Positions 15,843 to 23,582 of a DNA stretch of 33,687 nt are shown in pieces (the stretch's first letter is position 1; every line of letters begins with the position of its first letter). Position numbers and translations under genes: made by a program. The stretch is from a virus. The DNA lies in the IMG/VR virus record IMGVR_UViG_3300042445_001547, positions 1 through 33,687 of that record. One strand, written 5' to 3'. Below the pieces are notes generated by a model. That model did not search any database and was not told where the DNA came from. It saw only the letters and a program-made list of their open reading frames with translations.

Positions 15843-17144
15843 TTATAAACCTTTTTGCTTCTTTAACTCTTCTACCTGAATTGTTAAATTATCTATATTT
15901 TGTTGTTGCTCTTTAATACCTTCAATTAATAATGCTACCAATTTATCATATTTAACTGCCTTAAAACCACTTTCTCTTGTTTGAACTAATTGAGGTAATA
16001 CTGCTTCAATTTCTTGTGCAATTACACCCACATCGTTTCCTTCATATCCGTGTTCAACTTTGTTTTCAGCTTTCCAATCATAAGTGTTACCACTAATCTT
16101 AGAAATCTTATCCAATGCATTTTCAATTGGAACGATATTTTCTTTGAAACGAATATCCGAAGATGAGAATGCAACTACATCATTTGTTGCGTCAATTCTA
16201 CCTGCAGTTGCTGATGCAGCCATACCAATACCCAATGAATTAAATTGAACATTTGATGAAGTTGCTACTGCTTGGCCGATTGAAATTGTATGTGAGATAC
16301 CTTCACCCGATGTTGCTCCTGTTGAAGTTACACCGGTTCCACCTGTAATTGTTCCTACATAATCACCGGTTGTATCAGTTCCTAATGCTACTGAATTTGC
16401 AGCTATTGTAGTTGCAAATGAAACGTTTGCTAAATTAGTAATAGTTCCCGTACCAGTCACATCACCTGTTAAAGTGATTGAGATATCTTTACCTTCTAAA
16501 TTATCTAGTCTAGTTAATGCTGATGAACTAAATGTTTCCAAATTAGCCGTTTCAATTAATAAACTTGCAGTTGTTGTGTTTAAATTAGAAACCGAAGTAT
16601 TTAAACTTGCAGTTGTTGTGTTTAAATTAGAAACCGAAGTATTTAAACTTGCAGTTGTTGTGTTTAAATTTGTTATTGATACATTTGACGAACCTGTTGC
16701 AGCTTCTAATGAAGTTAATGTTGCTAAACTAAGTTCTTTTACAACTGTAGTTCCTGCTACAAACTTAATAGAACCTGTTGAGATATATAAATCTTTCCAA
16801 ATTTTAGTTGCAGAACCTAAGTCAAATGCGTTTGTTGTTTGAGGAATAAGTGAAGAACTTAAAGATGCTACAACATTTACAGTATCTGCAGTTGCATCAC
16901 CAATAGTGATTGCTCCACCTAATGTTAAATTACCTGCAATGTTTGCATTTCCGGTAATATCTAAACCAGAACCTGAAATTGCTCCAAAGTTTCCGGTACT
17001 TCCTGTACCTGCTGATGATAATACGATGTCACCTGATGCTCCACCGACTACTAATGTTCCCAATGTGGTATTCACATATGGTTCTCCGAATGCTAATGAA
17101 CCGGATTGTTGGGCGGTACTACCGCGTCTAAATTTAAGTCCCAT
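15843..17144 (-). CDS. Tail fibre with C-terminal S74 intramolecular chaperone
   Basis: A 433-aa fibre protein. The N-terminus MGLKFRRGSTAQQSGSLAFG with GEPYVN resembles the first residues of the other fibres here (a basic RRG, then GE-YVN), probably the docking part. A central coiled-coil-like array of 14-residue repeats (LNTTTASLNTSVSN) lies at about residues 150-215. Residues 328-433 are a Peptidase S74 / endosialidase-type chaperone: SSDIRFKENI (Ser328-Ser329, Lys334), then GNTYDW, then GVIAQEIEAVLPQLV, KAVKYDKLVALLIEGIKE and a terminal coiled coil. In this family the Ser and Lys carry out self-cleavage just before the conserved Ser, removing the ~105-residue chaperone after trimer folding. 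It is followed by the glycosyltransferase 4 bases later. Confidence 0.9.
   Translation of the reverse strand: MGLKFRRGSTAQQSGSLAFGEPYVNTTLGTLVVGGASGDIVLSSAGTGSTGNFGAISGSGLDITGNANIAGNLTLGGAITIGDATADTVNVVASLSSSLIPQTTNAFDLGSATKIWKDLYISTGSIKFVAGTTVVKELSLATLTSLEAATGSSNVSITNLNTTTASLNTSVSNLNTTTASLNTSVSNLNTTTASLLIETANLETFSSSALTRLDNLEGKDISITLTGDVTGTGTITNLANVSFATTIAANSVALGTDTTGDYVGTITGGTGVTSTGATSGEGISHTISIGQAVATSSNVQFNSLGIGMAASATAGRIDATNDVVAFSSSDIRFKENIVPIENALDKISKISGNTYDWKAENKVEHGYEGNDVGVIAQEIEAVLPQLVQTRESGFKAVKYDKLVALLIEGIKEQQQNIDNLTIQVEELKKQKGL
16561..16670 (-). repeat. 42-bp tandem repeats in the 433-aa fibre gene
   Basis: Two perfect 42-bp units (16561-16602 and 16603-16644) and 26 bases of a third encode the 14-residue coiled-coil repeat. 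The copies are identical at third codon positions, so they arose by recent duplication or are kept alike by recombination. Confidence 0.9.
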
Positions 17145-17171
17145 TTTAGTTTACTCTTTTTTTTAGTTAAA

Positions 17172-17191
17172 GTATAATAAATTCATTATAC
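17172..17191 (-). repeat. Short AT-rich inverted repeat before the 433-aa fibre
   Basis: GTATAAT and ATTATAC flank a six-base spacer, 28-47 bases before the start codon and just downstream of an ATATTTATA element. It could be an operator or a weak hairpin. In DNA this AT-rich it may also be chance. Confidence 0.3.
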
Positions 17192-17194
17192 CAT

Positions 17195-17203
17195 TATAAA
17201 TAT
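17195..17203 (-). promoter_or_regulatory. ATATTTATA upstream element
   Basis: The coding strand carries ATATTTATA, ending 50 bases before the 433-aa fibre gene and starting directly after the preceding stop codon. Confidence 0.4.
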
Positions 17204-20200
17204 CTATTTGTTTTCCAATTCCTTTACTTTTGCAGATAATTCTTTTATAGCTTCAATTAATAATGGAACTATTTTTTCATAATCAACTGCCTTATATCCA
17301 TTTTCTCTATTTATAACAACTTCTGGAAGAACTTTTTCTATTTCTTGTGCAATTACTCCCAAATCATGTCCTGTGTGTGAATGTATTTCTTCAAATCCTT
17401 CTTTCCAATCATATGTGTTACCACTTATTGCTTCAACTTTTGTTAATGCATTTTGAATTGGTTGAATATTTTCTTTTAATCGTTCATCAGATGAATAAAA
17501 TGCTACAATATCACCGGTTGCTATAATTTCTCCGGTAATGGTAGATGCTGCTGTTCCTACACCTATTGAGTTAAATTGATAATTACCAATTGAACCACTA
17601 TGAATTGTAGAATTACCTAAAATTTGTAAAGAACCGCTAATTACACCATCCGTATCTAATTTAGATTTAATCGTTGTATTAATAGAAGATGTAAATGATT
17701 CAATATTATTTAATCTAACATTTGCAGATTGAGTAAATGAATTTAATGATGTTATTGAAGTGTTTGTACTTCCTGTATATGAAGCTAAATTTGTAAATCT
17801 ATTTTCTACCGATTGTGTATATAATTCTAAATTAGATGTTTCAGTTTCTAATGCAGTCAATCTAGTTGAAGCATTTGAAGCAGAATTTATCAAAGAACCC
17901 GTTACTATTCCAATTTCGGTAAATCTTGCATTTGCAGATTGAGTAAATGCATTTAATCCTAATAATACATTATCTAAATTACTTGGGTCTAAAATTGATA
18001 TTCTATAATCAAAACTTGCACTATCAATATAATAAGAACTTGAGAAAATATTTAAATTTCTAATACTTTGAGAAACGGATGCACTAAATGAATTTAAACT
18101 AGATGTCGTTTGGTTAACACTTCCTGTATAAGTACCCAATGTTGCAAATCTAGTATCTACCGATGTTGTATAAGTTTGTAAATTATCAAATCTTGTATTA
18201 ATATTTCCACTAAATGAATTTAAACTTGCAGTAGTTTGATTTAATGAAGATGTTGTTTGATATATTGATAACAATGAAGATGTTACACTTGCACTAAATT
18301 CATTTAATGAAGATGTTGTTTGATTAACACTTGCAGTATAACTTCCTAATGTTATAAATTTAGTATCAATACTTCCACTCCATATATTTGCAGATGCAGT
18401 ATATAAGTTTAATGATGTATTTTCATTACTTGAAGTAAATGTATTTAAAGTTGATATAGAAATATCTACACTTGCCGATTTAGATTGTAAATTTGATAAT
18501 CTACTATCTACCGATGTTGAATATGTTGTTACACTTACACCATTTAAACCAATAATTGTAGAAGAACTTATTGAACCCAAAGCTGCTATATTTGTATTAA
18601 AATATAATCTTTGATTGGAGTCTTCCCAACTCATTGATACATTTGCTCCTGCAATATTAAATCCTGCACCATCTGCAATTCCAGATGAAGTAGACCCACT
18701 TGCCAATGTAATTGATTTATCTTCAATAAAAGTTTCGGTTGTATTTAATGATGTTTGTGTACCATCTACAATTAAGTTTCCTAATATTCTAGTATTACCA
18801 CCCGTTACATCGATTGCCGTTTTTAATGAAGCAGTATATGTGTTTAATGAAGATATTGAAACATTCAAACTTGCAGATGTTGTTTCTAAATTATTTAGTC
18901 TACCATCTCTAATATCAACATATCCTTTAACTGCAAATTGAGTTGGAACCGTATCTTCACCATATAAACCTTGTGAATTTAATAACGTAGTATTATTACT
19001 TACTTCTTGTAATACTACACCAACTGCTACACCATTTCTTTTGAACGGGCCTATTGTATTTAAGCCTGCTAAATTAAATGAGTTTGCATCTATTGTAACT
19101 TCACCTGTTAATTGATTTACTGCAAAGAAATCACCAATTTTTAAATTACCAATATTGTCAACTGTTGAGTAGAATACTCTACCAGGTGCAAATTCATTAA
19201 TTTCTCTTGTTCTAATTGGAACTCCACCAAATTTTGGAAGTGCGTTATATGTTACACCACTACCACCATATTCCATTACCAATCCACCAGTTGAGATGTT
19301 TGATAATTGGTGAAAATAAACATTATTTCCAGTTGTAATTGATGGTGGTGCAGGATAAGTTGTTACTCGTCTTTGATTTGCTTGACCGCTTACGGCTGCA
19401 ACATCAGTTACTAAATAATCAATACCATTTAAAATCATATTAGAAGAAATATCGATTCCTCTACTACCACTTTGTAATGACATCAAAATTTCACTAACAC
19501 CGGTTATCAATGCTTTACCTGATACAGTTGTAGCTTGAATTGCTCCTGCACCAGTTGGTACTGCAATTGTCACCGATGGTTGTGTTGTATAACCACTACC
19601 ACTAGTCAATAATACAATTTCATCAATTGAACCATTTGCATTTACATTTGCTTCTGCGGTTGCTTGAACACTTGCTCCACCACCTGTAATTGTTACACCG
19701 GCAATTGAACCCGTATATCCTGCTCCGTTTTCATCAATTACAAAACCACTTACTGTTGAAGTTTTTGTTTCTAATGATGAACCTGTATTATATGTTTGTG
19801 GGAAATAAGTTTTAGATACTAAACCATACTTACCAAAATCAATTACTGAATTTGAGATATTTGCAAAACCACCATTTGCTACTTTGAAACCATAGGTACA
19901 AAATGTAGTAAAACAAGATACAAATTGTGAGTATCCTTTGTTAATTACTAAGTGACCAGGTCCACCCTGATTAACTTGTGTAAATGCATCTGCTACAAAT
20001 GATTCTAAAGGTGATGATGGGTGTACTAAATTACCATCAATTCTAATACCACCACCTGCTCCTTGCTCATCGATTACACCCGAACCAATTACTGCATTAG
20101 ATGAATTTCGTACATCATTTATATTATATGGTAATGCTGCATAATTTGTATTTCCAGGTATAAGAGATAGCAAAGTGCCATCAGTTGTAAATGGACCTGT

Positions 20201-21349
20201 GATTGAGGAACAGTTTTGAATATATGGTGATGTTCCAATTATTGGTCTTTTTGATAAAGGTGCCGGTATTGATATGTGTGGTTTTTCTCCATTTGCATAG
20301 TTTGTACCACCACTTACTACATTTATTTGTGTAATAACTCCACCTGCAACATTTGCAGTTGCAGTAGCTATACTACCACTTGCATCGGGACCTTCTATAA
20401 TAATTCCTAAATCCTGATTATTTCCATCAGTATATCCCGTCATAGAATGTACTATTCCAATAGAACTAACACCACCTGCACTAATAGAAGCGGTTGCGGT
20501 AGAACATGGGTATGAGAAACAAAATGAAGGGTTTTGTAAATTTAAAAATCTTAAACCATAAAAGTAGTTTCCGTCGTGACAATGGAAATAATCTTTTGTA
20601 GGATTTGCTGCAGTTAATCTTACTGTTCGTAATGTATCACCAACAATTGCAACTCCTGGTGGAAGTGCTATTGGGTTTTGTTCAGTATATTCACCACTAC
20701 CTATAAATATTGTATGTCTTTTTGTATTTGTATATTCAGCTACGCCCAATGATTCAACTGCTGCTTTAATTGTTCTAAATGGAGTAGATGGGTCTTTACC
20801 ATCATAACTATCACTACCACTTGGAGAAACATATAATCTATTTGAACCTGACATTGCATTATCATATAAAGATGCCGATGCTTCTACTCTATCCAATCTG
20901 TTATCTACTGAAGCAGAAAACGTAGTTGGGTCACCCATGCCATATAAAGAGCCGGTAAAAGATGATGCGGATATATTATTTGCGTATATATTTGCCCAAA
21001 CCGAAGAAGTAGAACCAATGTTATATGTATTGGTAGTACCAGCATTTAAGTTTGTAGTAAAAACACCCAATGCCGAAATATTATCGGATGAATTATTTCC
21101 TAAAAATAAGTTTCCAGATATTGCAACATCACCACTAAAATATGCGTTTGATGCAGTAATATCTCCAGATGCAGATATTCCACCTTTCAAATATAGTGAA
21201 CCCGTATTCAGTTCATCTAATTTTGCTAAAGTAATTTCTCTTTCTCCTACTGCGTATTGTAACGAGTCAGGTCCTTTGTTTACATATAATTCACCATCAA
21301 CTAATGATACTGAACCCGAACCTCTTCTTAATTGAAATATAGCTGCCAT
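17204..21349 (-). CDS. Large tail fibre/tailspike with beta-helix and S74 chaperone
   Basis: The 1381-aa product is the longest in the window. Residues 1-165 are an N-terminal docking part (FQLRRGSGSVSLVDGELYVN, then VFTTNLNAGTTNTYNIG). From about 170 there is a pectin-lyase-like beta-helix opening, LYVSPSGSDSYDGKDPSTPF with RTIKAAV, then IFIGSGEYTEQNPIALPPGV. This is typical of tailspikes. Gly-rich repeats such as GSGYTTQPSVTI follow near 590. Residues ~830-1240 are Ser/Thr-rich coiled-coil-like repeats with a small beta domain around 850-930. Residues 1286-1381 are an S74 chaperone (SSDERLKENI, GNTYDW, GVIAQEIEKVLPEV), expected to self-cleave before the conserved Ser. The beta-helix may bind or degrade a surface polysaccharide, but I see no identifiable catalytic motif. 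It begins a block with the 433-aa fibre and glycosyltransferase. Confidence 0.9.
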   Translation of the reverse strand: MAAIFQLRRGSGSVSLVDGELYVNKGPDSLQYAVGEREITLAKLDELNTGSLYLKGGISASGDITASNAYFSGDVAISGNLFLGNNSSDNISALGVFTTNLNAGTTNTYNIGSTSSVWANIYANNISASSFTGSLYGMGDPTTFSASVDNRLDRVEASASLYDNAMSGSNRLYVSPSGSDSYDGKDPSTPFRTIKAAVESLGVAEYTNTKRHTIFIGSGEYTEQNPIALPPGVAIVGDTLRTVRLTAANPTKDYFHCHDGNYFYGLRFLNLQNPSFCFSYPCSTATASISAGGVSSIGIVHSMTGYTDGNNQDLGIIIEGPDASGSIATATANVAGGVITQINVVSGGTNYANGEKPHISIPAPLSKRPIIGTSPYIQNCSSITGPFTTDGTLLSLIPGNTNYAALPYNINDVRNSSNAVIGSGVIDEQGAGGGIRIDGNLVHPSSPLESFVADAFTQVNQGGPGHLVINKGYSQFVSCFTTFCTYGFKVANGGFANISNSVIDFGKYGLVSKTYFPQTYNTGSSLETKTSTVSGFVIDENGAGYTGSIAGVTITGGGASVQATAEANVNANGSIDEIVLLTSGSGYTTQPSVTIAVPTGAGAIQATTVSGKALITGVSEILMSLQSGSRGIDISSNMILNGIDYLVTDVAAVSGQANQRRVTTYPAPPSITTGNNVYFHQLSNISTGGLVMEYGGSGVTYNALPKFGGVPIRTREINEFAPGRVFYSTVDNIGNLKIGDFFAVNQLTGEVTIDANSFNLAGLNTIGPFKRNGVAVGVVLQEVSNNTTLLNSQGLYGEDTVPTQFAVKGYVDIRDGRLNNLETTSASLNVSISSLNTYTASLKTAIDVTGGNTRILGNLIVDGTQTSLNTTETFIEDKSITLASGSTSSGIADGAGFNIAGANVSMSWEDSNQRLYFNTNIAALGSISSSTIIGLNGVSVTTYSTSVDSRLSNLQSKSASVDISISTLNTFTSSNENTSLNLYTASANIWSGSIDTKFITLGSYTASVNQTTSSLNEFSASVTSSLLSIYQTTSSLNQTTASLNSFSGNINTRFDNLQTYTTSVDTRFATLGTYTGSVNQTTSSLNSFSASVSQSIRNLNIFSSSYYIDSASFDYRISILDPSNLDNVLLGLNAFTQSANARFTEIGIVTGSLINSASNASTRLTALETETSNLELYTQSVENRFTNLASYTGSTNTSITSLNSFTQSANVRLNNIESFTSSINTTIKSKLDTDGVISGSLQILGNSTIHSGSIGNYQFNSIGVGTAASTITGEIIATGDIVAFYSSDERLKENIQPIQNALTKVEAISGNTYDWKEGFEEIHSHTGHDLGVIAQEIEKVLPEVVINRENGYKAVDYEKIVPLLIEAIKELSAKVKELENK

Positions 21350-21368
21350 TTAATTCTTTTATGTTTCT

Positions 21369-21377
21369 TATAAATAT
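21369..21377 (-). promoter_or_regulatory. ATATTTATA upstream element
   Basis: The coding strand carries ATATTTATA, ending 19 bases before the 1381-aa fibre gene, in a 49-base gap. Confidence 0.4.
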
Positions 21378-21398
21378 AATAATATCTTTTTTCTTTAA

Positions 21399-22025
21399 TT
21401 ATAGTCCGAATCTACTTTTTTGTGCGTTATAATCTTGTTTAATTTCACTATCACTCAAATCTCTATTATAAAATTTAAATATTGACCATCGGCCTGGATT
21501 AAATTCACCAAATGTATATCTACAAAATAATGTAATTGTACCAGTTCTTAATGCTGTATTTCTTGCATAAAAATGAAACCATTGACCTGTTGGCAATGAT
21601 GAAGAATTTACTGATACTGAATTACCATTAACATAAAATTGATTCCAATCGGAACCCATTTCAGGAAACCACATATATCCAACAGGTGAACCGGTTCTGG
21701 CATCTAAAAAGTATGTATTTTTAGCATCAAAATATACCCACGCGCTAATAGATTTATAATTGGTGACCGATGCAGTTATTACATAATCATTAGAACCATC
21801 AAATGTTAAATATCCACCACTATTATATCCAACTCCATTAACTAATGTTGCATTATATCCATTACCACTTAAATCTGTCCAATTAGTCCCACTACCATTA
21901 TATGAATTATTGTTACCAGCATCTAAATGACATATTAATCCATCGGTTACAATACTTTTAATAACTTCACCTTTTGGGCCCATTGATGTACTATATAATT
22001 TATTTCCCGTTAAATCTAATCCCAT
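21399..22025 (-). CDS. Short LamG/concanavalin-like adhesin
   Basis: I place the start at the ATG at 22025 (208 aa), not at the upstream initiator at 22070. The resulting N-terminus MGLDLTGNKLYSTSM matches the tags of the two genes before it (MPFNIGGKTLSSSM and MPIDLNGNILSSTS), and it lies one base after the preceding stop. After the tag comes GLICHLDAGNNNSYNGSGTN, then WTDLSGNGYNATL and LTFDGSNDYV, the standard opening of a LamG-like jelly-roll, then IFKFYNRDLSDSEIKQDYN and the ending KSRFGL. Such domains bind sugars or surface proteins. It is very likely a receptor-binding or decoration protein docked through the N-terminal tag, made from the same message as its neighbours. No catalytic residues are seen. 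Confidence 0.85.
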   Translation of the reverse strand: MGLDLTGNKLYSTSMGPKGEVIKSIVTDGLICHLDAGNNNSYNGSGTNWTDLSGNGYNATLVNGVGYNSGGYLTFDGSNDYVITASVTNYKSISAWVYFDAKNTYFLDARTGSPVGYMWFPEMGSDWNQFYVNGNSVSVNSSSLPTGQWFHFYARNTALRTGTITLFCRYTFGEFNPGRWSIFKFYNRDLSDSEIKQDYNAQKSRFGL

Positions 22026-22026
22026 A

Positions 22027-22623
22027 TTATAATATATAAATTTCTGATATTGTACAATATGAACCACCACCGGTGGAATTACAAGACCTTCCGTGGCCTA
22101 CACCTGCAATATTACTATCATTTCTTCTCATAAACATATAAAAAGATTTAACACCACTATATCTCATAAAATTAGTTGATTCGTTATCACATGCACCGGT
22201 TTGTACATTAAATTGTGTATTTTCAAATGCATTTGATGCATCCCAACGAAATATAATATCACCTAAACTTGTATTGTAAGATGCTAAATTGGGTGCAAGT
22301 CCACCATACCCATTTTGATTGAATGTCCAACAAGCGGCAGTTCCTTCGTTTGTAAACTTACAAAATATTCTTGACCAGGGAATTGTATTTTTTATTTTAA
22401 TATATAAACCAGAATCGGCACCACCACATCCACCTAAATTAAAATAATAAGATATTGAATACCCACCGGTACTATCATTACCTTGTGATGTGATTGTACA
22501 GTTTTGATTTACAACACTATCTATCATATCACTACTAACTCTTTTAAAGTTTTTTGGTAATATAACCCCATCTGGCGTTAACATTGATGACGATAAAGTT
22601 TTTCCTCCTATATTAAATGGCAT
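22027..22623 (-). CDS. Short cysteine-rich adhesin-like protein with the shared N-terminal tag
   Basis: A 198-aa protein whose first ~18 residues (MPFNIGGKTLSSSMLTPD) match the tags of the adhesins on either side, while the rest is unrelated to LamG. The body is Gly/Asn/Ser-rich and looks all-beta, with YSISYYFNLGGCGGADSGLY, then IPWSRIFCKF, then FRWDASNAFENTQFNVQTG and a final GGSYCTISEIYIL. It has seven cysteines, high for a phage tail protein assembled in the cytoplasm. They could bind metal or form disulfides after release. No signal peptide is seen. It sits 13 bases after the 240-aa adhesin and one base before the 208-aa one. I do not recognise the fold. By tag and context it is an alternative receptor-binding or fibrinogen-like/collagen-associated-type head domain. 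Confidence 0.75.
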   Translation of the reverse strand: MPFNIGGKTLSSSMLTPDGVILPKNFKRVSSDMIDSVVNQNCTITSQGNDSTGGYSISYYFNLGGCGGADSGLYIKIKNTIPWSRIFCKFTNEGTAACWTFNQNGYGGLAPNLASYNTSLGDIIFRWDASNAFENTQFNVQTGACDNESTNFMRYSGVKSFYMFMRRNDSNIAGVGHGRSCNSTGGGSYCTISEIYIL

Positions 22624-22636
22624 ATTTTTTTATTTT

Positions 22637-23359
22637 TTATAATCCAAATCTAGATTTAGTTGAGTAGTAATTGTTTAAAATTTCAGCCGTATGTAAAGGT
22701 CTATTATATATACGAACAGCACCTACTCTACCATTTGCATATGCACCATTTGGTCCACCATAAATTGCACCGATATTAAATTGGCCTGTTCCAATATACG
22801 CGTTTTGTACGGATGATCCTGGTTTTATTAAATTCCCATTCGCATAAAATCGTTTTTCATAAGTCGACCCATTATATGTAAAAACCCAATTATACCATTG
22901 ACCGGTTGATGGTCTATAATTTTCATTATAATCATTATCATTACTGTACATCCCATAAATCATACCACGTGAACCTGTATCATAAAATATATGTAACCCC
23001 GTATTAAGTGCAGGTGGCCCTTGCCCAAATAATCCAAACCCACCAGATGCCGAAGTCATATATGTCCATGTTTCCAATGTAAATCCGGATGTTAAATTTA
23101 AACTAGAAATACTTGCATATCCGTTAGTTCCATTTAATACCATATATCCACCATTTCCACTATTGTATGTAATATTATTTAGAGTAAAATTATTTCCATT
23201 TCCAGTTAAGTCTGTCCATGTTACTCCTGAACCTACATATGAATTTTTATTACCCGCATCTAAATGACATATTAACCCATTAGTAATAATAGAATTACTA
23301 AATGTACTTCCGGTAATTGAAGTTGATGATAATATATTTCCGTTTAAATCTATTGGCAT
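22637..23359 (-). CDS. Short LamG/concanavalin-like adhesin
   Basis: A 240-aa protein with the shared tag MPIDLNGNILSSTS, then a LamG-like domain: GLICHLDAGNKNSYVGSGVT, WTDLTGNGNNFTL, MVLNGTNGYASISSLN, FTLETWTYM, then WYNWVFTYNGSTYEKRFYAN and RVGAVRIYNRPLHTAEILNN. It ends KSRFGL exactly like the 208-aa adhesin. Domain order and length fit Laminin_G_3-type lectin domains used widely in phage tail proteins for surface binding. It begins one base after the 72-aa gene stop, so it is translated from the same message. Its tag shared with two following genes suggests they occupy equivalent sites on a fibre or baseplate, or bind as a mixed set. Confidence 0.87.
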   Translation of the reverse strand: MPIDLNGNILSSTSITGSTFSNSIITNGLICHLDAGNKNSYVGSGVTWTDLTGNGNNFTLNNITYNSGNGGYMVLNGTNGYASISSLNLTSGFTLETWTYMTSASGGFGLFGQGPPALNTGLHIFYDTGSRGMIYGMYSNDNDYNENYRPSTGQWYNWVFTYNGSTYEKRFYANGNLIKPGSSVQNAYIGTGQFNIGAIYGGPNGAYANGRVGAVRIYNRPLHTAEILNNYYSTKSRFGL

Positions 23360-23360
23360 C

Positions 23361-23579
23361 TTAAAATTCTGTCGTTTCTTTTATTTTCAATTCTCTACCG
23401 ATATATCTACTATCATTCAATAGTTCTAGTCTTTTATTTTCAGCTTCTTCCAAAGTATCATATACAAACATTTCATCGTTTTCAATACAAATACATTTTG
23501 TTATGAAATTCATATTCTCATCATAATCAGGTGTGCCTTTCAACGATGGTAATAATTCTTTTAATATAATATATCTCAT
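23361..23579 (-). CDS. Small conserved-looking phage protein in the fibre cluster
   Basis: A 72-aa acidic protein (MRYIILKELLPSLKGTPDYD at the start) with a C-terminal segment FVYDTLEEAENKRLELLNDS followed by RYIGRELKIKE. This helix-then-strand pattern occurs in small phage proteins near tail fibres, but I cannot name a family. It has one CICIEN motif, which is probably not a metal site. It begins 3 bases after the 864-aa fibre stop and ends one base before the 240-aa adhesin, so it is tightly embedded. A role as fibre assembly helper or small structural protein is plausible but inferred only from position. Confidence 0.72.
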   Translation of the reverse strand: MRYIILKELLPSLKGTPDYDENMNFITKCICIENDEMFVYDTLEEAENKRLELLNDSRYIGRELKIKETTEF

Positions 23580-23582
23580 AAC

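Noticed and set aside
16561-16670. Regular repeats that might be a CRISPR array
   Set aside because: The units are head-to-tail with no spacers, lie in frame inside a fibre gene and encode a coiled-coil repeat.
16474-16842. Plus-strand frame opposite the coiled-coil part of the 433-aa fibre
   Set aside because: Its repeated Val/Phe/Lys pattern is the antisense reading of the 42-bp repeats; no promoter or protein-like features.
22026-22070. Longer start for the 208-aa adhesin (223 aa)
   Set aside because: The extra 15 residues overlap the previous gene and lack similarity, while the internal ATG at 22025 gives the tag shared with the two adjacent genes.
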